Of a stretch of 9,623 bases of DNA, positions 1 through 6,477 are shown in pieces; position 1 is the first letter of the stretch, and each line of letters starts with the position of its first letter. The stretch lies in assembly GCA_002367695.1 (NCBI GenBank), contig DFDK01000055.1, forward strand, positions 9,149 to 18,771, written 5' to 3'. This DNA comes from Acidimicrobium sp. UBA3029 (GTDB lineage: Bacteria; Actinomycetota; Acidimicrobiia; Acidimicrobiales; Ilumatobacteraceae). The position numbers were made by a program, and so were the translations under genes. The notes beneath the pieces were generated by a model. The model was not told where the DNA came from and made no database searches. It worked only from the letters and a program-made list of their open reading frames with translations.

Positions 1-813
1 TCACGACTACAACTGACCTCAGATGATCACTGGCTTGTCTGTATTCCTGTTTCCCACGTTGGTGGCTTTTCGGTCATCGCCCGTGCTTTACACACTGGTG
101 CCGCGCTCACACTTCATCCAACCTTTGATGCAGTTGCAGTGCAAGAAGCATCACAAAATGGAGCCACGCATACTTCGCTAGTTGCAACCGCACTTTCACG
201 CATCGACCCATCTCTGTTTAGAGCTATTTTGCTCGGGGGAAGTAGCGCACCTGCCAATTTACCGAGCAATGTGATTACTACATATGGAATGACCGAAACC
301 GGAGGTGGCGTTGTTTACAACGGGCAGCCCCTTGACAATGTCGAAATCAAGATCGTTGACGACGAAATTTTCCTTCGATGCCCAATGCTGATGCGCACAT
401 ATCGCGATGATCAAACCATCTCAAGAGAAGACGGCTGGTACGCAACGGGCGACTTAGGTGAGATTGATGACAACGGCAAGCTTTCTGTTTACGGAAGAAA
501 AACAGACTTGATCATTACTGGAGGCGAGAATGTTTGGCCTTCGGTAGTGGAGGATTCACTCAATTCTCATCCGATCGTCAATCAAGTTGTTGTGCGCGGC
601 ATGCCAGACGCAGTATGGGGTCAACGAGTTGTTGCATATGTTGTGCTCAATGATTCGAATCAGACATCAGAAGTGAAGTTGTTGTCCGACATACGCGAAC
701 ATGTCAAACAAACCCTTCCTGCTTTTTGCGCTCCGCAACAGATAGTTGTTCTTTCCGAGATTCCACGAACGAGTCTCGGAAAAGTCGACATCCAAGCATT
801 GCCCACTCCATAA
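1..813 (+). CDS. menE: o-succinylbenzoate-CoA ligase (MenE-like), 5'-truncated by the window edge
   Basis: This is the C-terminal 270 residues of an ANL-superfamily adenylate-forming enzyme. The frame is open from base 1, so the true start lies outside the window; the GTG at 139 is internal. Visible signatures, numbered from base 1: a HVGGF segment near residue 20, the A5 motif TYGMTET at 94-100, YATGDLG near 147, the hinge block YGRKTDLIITGGENVWP, and the C-terminal catalytic lysine in PRTSLGKVD (Lys261). Family members activate a carboxylate with ATP and transfer it to CoA; MenE uses o-succinylbenzoate in menaquinone synthesis. The compact C-terminus and the LLGGSSAP and YNGQPL segments resemble MenE more than long-chain acyl-CoA ligases, but no other men gene is visible, so a different acyl substrate cannot be excluded. 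The stop codon overlaps the next ATG by one base (TAATG), which suggests translational coupling to the MFS gene. Confidence 0.82.
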   Translation, partial: SRLQLTSDDHWLVCIPVSHVGGFSVIARALHTGAALTLHPTFDAVAVQEASQNGATHTSLVATALSRIDPSLFRAILLGGSSAPANLPSNVITTYGMTETGGGVVYNGQPLDNVEIKIVDDEIFLRCPMLMRTYRDDQTISREDGWYATGDLGEIDDNGKLSVYGRKTDLIITGGENVWPSVVEDSLNSHPIVNQVVVRGMPDAVWGQRVVAYVVLNDSNQTSEVKLLSDIREHVKQTLPAFCAPQQIVVLSEIPRTSLGKVDIQALPTP

Positions 814-2072
814 TGTCTCGCCCGCCAGATCGTTTACCGTCCAACTACTGGCGTCAATTTGTTGCCACTTCAATCTCAAATGTTGGTGACGGAATGGCAC
901 ACGCTGCTGCACCACTCCTGGCTCTTTCGCTGACAAACGATGCCCGACTCATCGCTGGCGTTTCATTTGCAGCGTTCCTGCCATGGCTGGTGCTCACACT
1001 CCCTGCAGGCGTTTACATCGATCGATTCAATCGCAAACATTTAATGATCACAGTCAACGTGATCCGCGCTGTGCTCTATTCGGTTATTGGCTTCAGCGCC
1101 TGGCAGGGGTCACTGACTATGTGGTCATTGATGTTGATTCTGCTCGGCGTCGGTTGTTGCGAAGTTATTTTTGACATGTCCGCTCAGGCATTTCTTCCCG
1201 CAATTGTTCCTCCCGAATTGCTCGAAAAAGCCAATGGACGCCTGTACACAGCAGAAGTTGTATCAAATAACTTCATCGGACTCCCACTTGGCGCTTTGAC
1301 TTTCGTTGCAGCGGTAGGCATTCCATTCGGAGCCAATGCTGCATCATTCGCACTTTCCGCCATGTTGGTCTCATCGATCCACGTTCCATCGGTCGTAACG
1401 ACTCAAACTCAAAGCCAAATAGTTTCACAAACGTTTCGAAAGGACCTCGCTGAAGGATTTTCGTGGTTGTGGTCCAACAAACTTCTTCGCACATTGGCCA
1501 TCATGCTTGGCATCACCAATATGGCAACAATGTTTGGCGATGCAATTTTTGTTAAGTATGCCGCCGACGAACTCGGCGTCACTGGTACTGGTTACGGATT
1601 CTTACTTTCGCTGATGGCAATCGGATCGATAATCGGTGGATTCATCGGAGACCGAATCTCCAAACGCTTCGGAGTACCGGTTTCCATCGTTGCATCATTT
1701 GGCGTTTTCAGCACTGTAGGCCTTGTCTATTATTTTTTGCCACACATTTGGTCTGTCGCAATCGCAGTTGGCGTCATGGGGCTTGCGAGTACAACTTGGA
1801 ACATCGTCACTGTTTCACTTCGACAACGAATAATCCCGAGCGAATTGTTTGGCCGCGTCAATAGCGTTTACCGGCTCATCGGCACGGGTTCTATTTCGAT
1901 CGGCGCGCTCATCGGTGGCCAAATCGCATATAGCCAGGGTTTGCGTGCACCGTATTTGGCTTCAGTCATCGTTGGATGCATTGCTCTCGCAATCGGTGGA
2001 CCAATCTTGTACCGCTTAGCGAGCGACTACATTCCCCCAGAAGAGACCCCTGCGCCACCATCGATCAAATAA
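813..2072 (+). CDS. MFS transporter, EntS/MFS_3-type exporter
   Basis: A 419-residue polytopic membrane protein with about 12 hydrophobic segments, the usual size of a major facilitator. The loop 2-3 signature appears as GVYIDRFNRK at residues 67-76, and a second-half counterpart as GDRISKRFG near 279-287. The ANGRLYTAEVVSNNFIGLPLG stretch and the later LFGRVNSVYRLIG segment are typical of the EntS-like MFS_3 group, which contains siderophore and drug exporters. The start is placed at ATG 813 because the 29 upstream in-frame residues lie inside the menE-like gene and do not look membrane-like, and because TAATG gives a one-base overlap. No Shine-Dalgarno site precedes it, so it probably relies on termination-reinitiation. 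The substrate is unknown; proximity to menE need not mean a shared pathway. Its last 46 bases overlap the convergent SDR gene. Confidence 0.87.
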   Translation: MSRPPDRLPSNYWRQFVATSISNVGDGMAHAAAPLLALSLTNDARLIAGVSFAAFLPWLVLTLPAGVYIDRFNRKHLMITVNVIRAVLYSVIGFSAWQGSLTMWSLMLILLGVGCCEVIFDMSAQAFLPAIVPPELLEKANGRLYTAEVVSNNFIGLPLGALTFVAAVGIPFGANAASFALSAMLVSSIHVPSVVTTQTQSQIVSQTFRKDLAEGFSWLWSNKLLRTLAIMLGITNMATMFGDAIFVKYAADELGVTGTGYGFLLSLMAIGSIIGGFIGDRISKRFGVPVSIVASFGVFSTVGLVYYFLPHIWSVAIAVGVMGLASTTWNIVTVSLRQRIIPSELFGRVNSVYRLIGTGSISIGALIGGQIAYSQGLRAPYLASVIVGCIALAIGGPILYRLASDYIPPEETPAPPSIK

Positions 2073-2797
2073 GTTTCACCGGTCATCCAACTAGCAAGAT
2101 CTGACGCCAAAAATGTCGCAAGGTTTGCGATATCTTGAGGCACACCGAGCCTCTTAGTCGGCAAGCGCTTGGCGAGAGCATCGCCGTAGTTGTCGACAAG
2201 CATTTGCGCAAAATCTGTCTGAACAAGTCCAGGAGCAATACCCACTACTCGAGTGAGACCAAGTTCTCCAGCAAGTTGCTTTGTCAAGTGAATCAAAGCA
2301 GCTTTGGTCAGGTTGTACACACCGAGGTTTCCCTCTGCACGCAATCCGCCAACAGATGCAATGTTGATAATTACTCCGGGGTGATCAATCATCCACGCTT
2401 CCCAAACTGCCTGACACCAAAATAAAGGGCCGCGCAGGTTGACCTGAAATGTCTTGTCATATCGTGCAGGATCAATACCCAGTGTCGGGCCTGCATATGG
2501 GTTGGTTGCAGCATTATTGACAAAGATGTCAATCTTCCCAAATTCTTTGATGGTGGCCGCAACACATGCCTGCGCAGTTTCAATATCTCCTGCGTTGCCA
2601 GCGAAAATCGCCGTATCTCCACCAATTTCATCTGCCGCCGAGCGCAATGCGTCTTCCTTGCGCGACATCAACATAACTTTGGCGCCAGCCTCTACATATG
2701 ACTTCGCGATCGCTTTGCCAATACCACGCGATGCACCGGTTACTAATGCGACTTTGTCTTCAAGCGAGATTTCCATGTCGGTGACAATAGCCGTCAT
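2027..2797 (-). CDS. Short-chain dehydrogenase/reductase (classical SDR)
   Basis: A 256-residue classical SDR, a soluble NAD(P)-dependent oxidoreductase. The Rossmann motif TGASRGIG lies at residues 20-27, NNAA at 94-97, and the catalytic set is complete: Asn120, Ser148, Tyr161 and Lys165 (YNLTK). The C-terminus holds the usual YLIDGGAG strand. It resembles FabG-like and DHRS4-like reductases (NNAATNP), but the substrate cannot be read from sequence. The segment before IAPGLVQTDF reads RVVG where most relatives have RVNA, a small departure. The start is ATG 2797, whose ATGA overlaps the stop of the CNNM gene by 4 bp; an internal ATG at 2776 (MEISLEDK) is an alternative that would remove seven residues. 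There is no good Shine-Dalgarno site before either, consistent with translational coupling. It is the last gene of the phoH-ybeY-CNNM operon. Confidence 0.9.
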   Translation of the reverse strand: MTAIVTDMEISLEDKVALVTGASRGIGKAIAKSYVEAGAKVMLMSRKEDALRSAADEIGGDTAIFAGNAGDIETAQACVAATIKEFGKIDIFVNNAATNPYAGPTLGIDPARYDKTFQVNLRGPLFWCQAVWEAWMIDHPGVIINIASVGGLRAEGNLGVYNLTKAALIHLTKQLAGELGLTRVVGIAPGLVQTDFAQMLVDNYGDALAKRLPTKRLGVPQDIANLATFLASDLASWMTGETYLIDGGAGVSSGGM

Positions 2798-4080
2798 TCA
2801 GTAATGGTGCTGACCCGAACTTTCTGTACCCGACGGCCGTCTAACTCTTCTGTTGAGAATTTCCAGCCTTGGTGCTCTACGGAGTCCCCAATTACAGGTA
2901 CTCGGCCGAGCATTCCGAAGATAAAGCCGCCTATGGTGTCGTATTCGTTTTCAGGGATTTTCGTCGAAATCTCATTATTGAGCCGACCAATAGGCATTGA
3001 TCCGTCGACGAGAAGGTCTCCGTTGGGGAGAACCCTGAGCGAATCATCTTCGTCGTCGTGCTCGTCCACAATTTCGCCAACCAGTTCTTCTAAGCAATCT
3101 TCCAGAGTCGCGAGCCCCGTGACGCTTCCATATTCGTCGGCGACAATCACCATGTGAAACTTTTTCGCTTGCATGCCACGCATCAATTCTGCAACCAGTT
3201 TTGTCTCCGGAACGACTTCAACCTCGCGCACTAAATCGCGCAAAATATCCATTCCTTTACCTGAGCGCTCTGCAATCACCAAGTCTTTTACGTACACAAT
3301 GCCGACAACGTCATCAACCTCATCGTCATCTTTTCTAAACACCGGTAGACGACTGAAGCCCTCGGCAACAGCCTTGTCGAGTGCGGCTGTGACCGTCATG
3401 TCGTCATCAAGAAAAACCACGTCGTGACGCGGCCTCATGACTTCACGAACCATGGTGTCACCAAACTCGATCACCGATTCAATCAACTCGCGTTCTTCAT
3501 GCTCAATCACGCTGTCCTGTGCGGCAGCTTCAACAATTCCCAAAAATTCCTGTTCGCCAATAAATGGTCCTTGCGCAAGACCTTTGCCCTTCACAATGAC
3601 GTTCGTAAGTCGAATTAGCAAACCAGATGTCATCCGAAGAGGCCAGAAGCGCACAACAAAAGCAATCGGGCGGGCAGTAATCGTTGCCCCCTTAATAGGG
3701 TTGATCAAGGCGTACGTTTTTGGCACGGCCTCGGCAAGCACAAAGAACAAGACGACGTTCAGTGCAACACCAACTGCCACCCCACCAGGGCCAAACAAGT
3801 TGTTGGCAACAATGCCAGTCAGTGTCGCCTGGACAGTTTGAAACACGTTGATGAGAAGTAATAGTGGGTTGACCCACATGGCTGGCTCTGCAGCTAGACG
3901 CACAAGCGCCTTGCCGGATTTGGCACCTTTTTCCGCAAGAGCTGCGGCTCGCGGTTTAGTCATTTGTGACATGCTCATTTCGGCAAGCGATAAGAAGATC
4001 ATTACAAACAACAGCACCACAATCACTAGCAACATCCAAAGGTCTAGCGTCGTCGGTGCCTTCGCAAGAATTGCACTCAT
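2794..4080 (-). CDS. CNNM/CorC-HlyC family membrane protein (DUF21, CBS pair, CorC_HlyC domain)
   Basis: A 428-residue integral membrane protein. The N-terminal DUF21 transmembrane domain covers about residues 12-165, with helices near 13-33, 70-92, 100-118 and 134-160 and the motifs FLSLAEMSMS and EAVPKTYA. It is followed by an acidic linker, a CBS pair at about 214-340 (VMRPRHDVVFL; SRLPVFR; DEYGSVTGLATLEDCLEELVG) and a C-terminal CorC_HlyC domain at about 345-428. CNNM/CorC proteins are linked to Mg2+ and Co2+ homeostasis and probably act as Mg2+ transporters gated through the CBS domains; the old name hemolysin C is misleading. The start is ATG 4080, not the in-frame ATG at 4131, because it follows a good GAGGT site by 6 nt and overlaps the ybeY stop by 4 bp (ATGA). 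It sits between ybeY and the SDR in one coupled operon. Confidence 0.92.
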   Translation of the reverse strand: MSAILAKAPTTLDLWMLLVIVVLLFVMIFLSLAEMSMSQMTKPRAAALAEKGAKSGKALVRLAAEPAMWVNPLLLLINVFQTVQATLTGIVANNLFGPGGVAVGVALNVVLFFVLAEAVPKTYALINPIKGATITARPIAFVVRFWPLRMTSGLLIRLTNVIVKGKGLAQGPFIGEQEFLGIVEAAAQDSVIEHEERELIESVIEFGDTMVREVMRPRHDVVFLDDDMTVTAALDKAVAEGFSRLPVFRKDDDEVDDVVGIVYVKDLVIAERSGKGMDILRDLVREVEVVPETKLVAELMRGMQAKKFHMVIVADEYGSVTGLATLEDCLEELVGEIVDEHDDEDDSLRVLPNGDLLVDGSMPIGRLNNEISTKIPENEYDTIGGFIFGMLGRVPVIGDSVEHQGWKFSTEELDGRRVQKVRVSTITE

Positions 4081-4676
4081 TGCGTTACCTCGGGTACATG
4101 TCGAAAATTGGCAGGCGCAGCTGCTTGCCAATGAAAAGATTCGAGGTGCTTGCGTTCAAGCGCCTGCATTGCGATTGCTGCCTCAGCTGTGTCATGGTCG
4201 TTTCCCAGCACATGTAAAATTCCGTGCACTAACAATAATGCCATCTCGTCATCCTCAGTTCCCGCATGTGAAGGTGCCTGCTTCATCGCCACTGTCGGAC
4301 ACACAACCACATCCCCTAGGAGCAATGGTAGATCGGCAATATCAAACCCGTTTTTGCCAGGCCCTTTCGTCAGCGCACCGGGCCCTGGTGTGCGTGTAGC
4401 TTCAACTGCGTCAAGCGGAAAAGCTAGAACATCGGTTGCATAGTTATTGCCCATGTACTGAGCATTGAGTTGCTGCATGGTTCCCTCGTCAACAAACACA
4501 ACTGTGAGCTCGGCGGCACCTCGTACACCTTCCGCTTCCAAAACATCCAAGGCCAATGTTTGCCATCTGCCCAAATCGACCGCTACTGCAACCTGTTCGT
4601 CTGCACAGAACACTTCAGGGGTTCCATCTCCGCCCGTGCGGCGCGGTCGCGACAAGCCTGGACGAGTCTCAGCCAT
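4077..4676 (-). CDS. ybeY: Endoribonuclease YbeY
   Basis: A 199-residue UPF0054/YbeY protein. The metal site HGILHVLGNDH covers residues 151-161, with His151, His155 and His161 as the expected zinc ligands, and the family motif NYATDVLAFP precedes it at 78-87. YbeY is a single-strand-specific endoribonuclease or rRNA-maturation factor acting on 16S rRNA 3'-end processing and 70S ribosome quality control. About 28 residues rich in Gly and Pro (90-117) lie between TDVLAFP and LLLGDVVV, longer than in compact family members. The start is ATG 4676 (MAETRPG), preceded 7 nt upstream by GGAAA and overlapping the phoH stop by 8 bp; the in-frame ATG at 4715 would force a 47-bp overlap and is less likely. 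It is translationally coupled on both sides, to phoH and to the CNNM gene. Confidence 0.93.
   Translation of the reverse strand: MAETRPGLSRPRRTGGDGTPEVFCADEQVAVAVDLGRWQTLALDVLEAEGVRGAAELTVVFVDEGTMQQLNAQYMGNNYATDVLAFPLDAVEATRTPGPGALTKGPGKNGFDIADLPLLLGDVVVCPTVAMKQAPSHAGTEDDEMALLLVHGILHVLGNDHDTAEAAIAMQALERKHLESFHWQAAAPANFRHVPEVTQ
4087..4091 (-). promoter_or_regulatory. Ribosome binding site of the CNNM gene
   Basis: On the minus strand GAGGT lies 6 nt before ATG 4080, inside the 3' end of ybeY. It is the best Shine-Dalgarno match in the operon and decides the start of the CNNM protein against the upstream ATG at 4131. Confidence 0.75.
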
Positions 4677-5670
4677 CACGCTTTTTCCAACTTGTATCTG
4701 AATTGATGCGAGCATTTGTCACACTTTCGTATGCCGCAACTATGTCGGCCACAATTCTATGACGCACTACATCGGTTGCATCCAAATAGACAAAAGCCAG
4801 ATCAGGGATATCCGTCAAAACCCGATCCAGCCCCAATAGTCCACTACGGCCGTCCGGCACATCGACCTGAGTCGTGTCGCCAGTGACAACAACTTTTGTT
4901 CCAAAACCAATTCGTGTTAGAAACATCTTCATTTGCTCTGGCGTCGTGTTCTGCGCTTCATCCAAAATCACAAAACTGTTATTAAGCGTGCGTCCGCGCA
5001 TAAACGCCAATGGGGCAACTTCGACAACTTGACGTTCTAGAAATAGCTTTGCCTGCTCTGCGCCAACCATGTCATGCAATGCGTCATACAAAGGTCGCAA
5101 GTAAGGGTCGATCTTGGCCGCGAGATCTCCTGGCAAGAAACCTAAACGCTCGCCAGCCTCAACAGCAGGTCGAGTAAGAATTATTCGTTGAACACGTTTG
5201 GTCTGTAGTGCCTCAACGGCCATCGCAACTGCGAGCCAACTCTTACCAGTACCAGCGGGCCCTATACCGAATGTCACGACATTGTCGCGAATGGCCTCAA
5301 CATATCTGCGCTGTCCTGCTGTTTTCGCTCGAATAACTCGACCACCACTAGTGCGCAAAATCTCCTCGGTCAAGATCCGACTCGGGCTCTGATTAGCCCT
5401 CACCATCACGATCGAACGAATGACAACTGATCGGTCGAGGTTCTCGCCGCGCTGCAGAAGCTCAGTGAGTTCTTCGAACAATTTGCTCACCAACGTCGCG
5501 TCAGCACCGCTGATCGTTATTTCGTTGCCACGCACATGTATTGCACAGCTCGGAAACTCGTCTTCGATATAACGTAAGTGCTCATCGCGTTCGCCAAGCA
5601 GACCCGACATTAAGTGCGCGCCAGAAACAACGAACGAAACGGTAGGAACAGACAGGTTGGATACGCTCAT
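4669..5670 (-). CDS. PhoH family ATPase (PhoL/YbeZ-type)
   Basis: A 333-residue cytoplasmic P-loop ATPase of the PhoH family. Residues 1-110 form the N-terminal region found in YbeZ/PhoL-like members, with a KH-like stretch near 40-75. The ATPase core has Walker A GPAGTGKS at 137-144, Walker B VILDEAQN at 234-241, a TGDTTQVD sensor segment at 263-270, and VRHRIV at 302-307, which provides a candidate arginine finger. PhoH proteins are thought to act on RNA, possibly as helicases, and work with YbeY; the immediate ybeY neighbour supports that role. The start is the only ATG between the last in-frame stop and the conserved part. No Shine-Dalgarno site is visible. The 66 bp between this gene and the upstream GNAT-like gene (5671-5736) contain no clear promoter or terminator, so it may be co-transcribed with that gene or have its own unrecognised start. 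Confidence 0.93.
   Translation of the reverse strand: MSVSNLSVPTVSFVVSGAHLMSGLLGERDEHLRYIEDEFPSCAIHVRGNEITISGADATLVSKLFEELTELLQRGENLDRSVVIRSIVMVRANQSPSRILTEEILRTSGGRVIRAKTAGQRRYVEAIRDNVVTFGIGPAGTGKSWLAVAMAVEALQTKRVQRIILTRPAVEAGERLGFLPGDLAAKIDPYLRPLYDALHDMVGAEQAKLFLERQVVEVAPLAFMRGRTLNNSFVILDEAQNTTPEQMKMFLTRIGFGTKVVVTGDTTQVDVPDGRSGLLGLDRVLTDIPDLAFVYLDATDVVRHRIVADIVAAYESVTNARINSDTSWKKRDG
4684..4688 (-). promoter_or_regulatory. Ribosome binding site of ybeY
   Basis: On the minus strand GGAAA lies 7 nt before ATG 4676, inside the last codons of phoH. It is a moderate Shine-Dalgarno match and supports the shorter YbeY start. Confidence 0.5.
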
Positions 5671-5736
5671 CGAAGGTTCATGCAGAGCAGCTGCAAATCA
5701 GATTCATGACCCTTTAAATGTAGCGCAATAACCGAA

Positions 5737-6354
5737 TTATCGTTTCTGCTGCACCGCCATTGCCTGGATCTCTTCGTGATCATCAAGACCCGATATTTCG
5801 GGGCTGTGGGCAGACTGAAAATCGAGCGCATAGTAGCGCTGCACCGTAAGGGGCAATAAATGAGCTTCTCCAACCATTCGCGCCATCCGTCGCATTAGCT
5901 CCGCCGCTCCGCCCGCTGCATGCGGCTGATTATCTTCCGGCATGTCGAAAACTAGCAGCGCGCCCTCTCGCGCTTCCACAGCCATTGCCTGACGCGCCAT
6001 AAATATGCTCGCACCGCGCACCACATAACTCGGATCGACTACGGCCCACACCACATAGTGCACGAGCCCTGACTTAAACTTCTCTGGAAAATTGCGTTTG
6101 AAGTATTGCTCGCTGAGCCATCGTGTTCGTTTCACGTCGGTAGCAACAAGCGTCATGGCTACCGGCATTGAGTCGTCCCATACAACCCAAGCACGATTAG
6201 TTGGATCAGTCAATTGATCATTGAACTCCAAGCGATCAAGCATCTCGTGGGTCACTGAGTCTTCAGCGGTCCGAAGGTACGCGCGCGAATACAGCGTCCA
6301 CAGTTGATCCTTTAACGTTGGGTCAGTCACTGGCGAGTGACGAGTCACAAACAT
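5737..6354 (-). CDS. Conserved-looking protein of unknown function with a GNAT-like pattern
   Basis: A 205-residue soluble protein that I do not recognise. Its layout suggests an acyl-CoA N-acyltransferase (GNAT) or autoinducer-synthase-like fold: an N-terminal helical part with a YSRAY segment (22-26), a beta strand pair WVVWDDSMPVAMTLVATD (56-73), a hydrophobic strand HYVVWAVVDPSY (99-110), then VRGASIFMARQAMAVEA (112-128) at the place of the acetyl-CoA loop and helix, a strand ALLVFDMP, and a late QRYYALDF (172-179) like the FYxxxGF end of GNATs. The classic Q/RxxGxG/A loop is not clear, so catalysis is uncertain. The start is ATG 6354, preceded at 9 nt by AAAGGA; the 17 additional in-frame residues from 6405 look non-coding. 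It runs in the same direction as phoH, 66 bp upstream, and may lead its operon. It is divergent from the GGDEF-EAL gene. Confidence 0.72.
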   Translation of the reverse strand: MFVTRHSPVTDPTLKDQLWTLYSRAYLRTAEDSVTHEMLDRLEFNDQLTDPTNRAWVVWDDSMPVAMTLVATDVKRTRWLSEQYFKRNFPEKFKSGLVHYVVWAVVDPSYVVRGASIFMARQAMAVEAREGALLVFDMPEDNQPHAAGGAAELMRRMARMVGEAHLLPLTVQRYYALDFQSAHSPEISGLDDHEEIQAMAVQQKR

Positions 6355-6363
6355 TCGGGCGGG

Positions 6364-6369
6364 TCCTTT
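6364..6369 (-). promoter_or_regulatory. Ribosome binding site of the GNAT-like gene
   Basis: On the minus strand AAAGGA lies 9 nt before ATG 6354. It is the reason for choosing this start over the in-frame ATG at 6405. Confidence 0.6.
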
Positions 6370-6390
6370 ACAACATATGTGATAGGGGGC

Positions 6391-6403
6391 GTCGCAAAGC
6401 GAC
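6391..6403. repeat. Perfect 5-bp inverted repeat in the divergent intergenic region
   Basis: GTCGC-AAA-GCGAC is a perfect palindrome with a 3-nt loop, flanked by GGGGG on the left and, two bases away on the right, CCC, which can lengthen the stem with a small bulge. It sits 37 bp before the ATG of the minus-strand GNAT-like gene and 74 bp before the GTG of the GGDEF-EAL gene. It could be an operator for a dimeric regulator or a 5'-UTR hairpin of the minus-strand transcript. No run of T follows on either strand, so a terminator is unlikely. I could not identify a convincing promoter for either gene in the 123-bp region 6355-6477. Confidence 0.4.
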
Positions 6404-6477
6404 AACCCAACTACTCCGCCTAGAACAAGAATAGCCCATCCATACAGTCAAAATCGGGATGTAGTACCGTTTTACCA

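Noticed and set aside
726..812. Longer N-terminus for the MFS transporter starting at ATG 726
   Set aside because: The added residues are polar, lie entirely within the menE-like gene, and the TAATG junction at 811-815 gives a natural start.
3437..3841. Plus-strand open frame of 134 codons opposite the CNNM gene
   Set aside because: Its serine- and threonine-rich composition is that of an antisense shadow, and the minus strand carries clear DUF21 and CBS domains.
4081..4131. Longer N-terminus for the CNNM protein (ATG 4131)
   Set aside because: It would add a cysteine-rich stretch inside ybeY; ATG 4080 has a strong GAGGT site and a 4-bp ATGA overlap.
3848..4399. Plus-strand open frame of 183 codons opposite CNNM and ybeY
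   Set aside because: It crosses two well-supported minus-strand genes, has low-complexity translation and no recognisable domain.
4677..4715. YbeY start at ATG 4715
   Set aside because: It needs a 47-bp overlap with phoH, while ATG 4676 has a GGAAA site 7 nt upstream and an 8-bp overlap.
5682..5694. GCAG-AGCAG-CTGC inverted repeat upstream of phoH as a regulatory hairpin
   Set aside because: A 4-bp stem in a 66-bp gap is expected by chance, and it lies too near the start codon to be judged a terminator.
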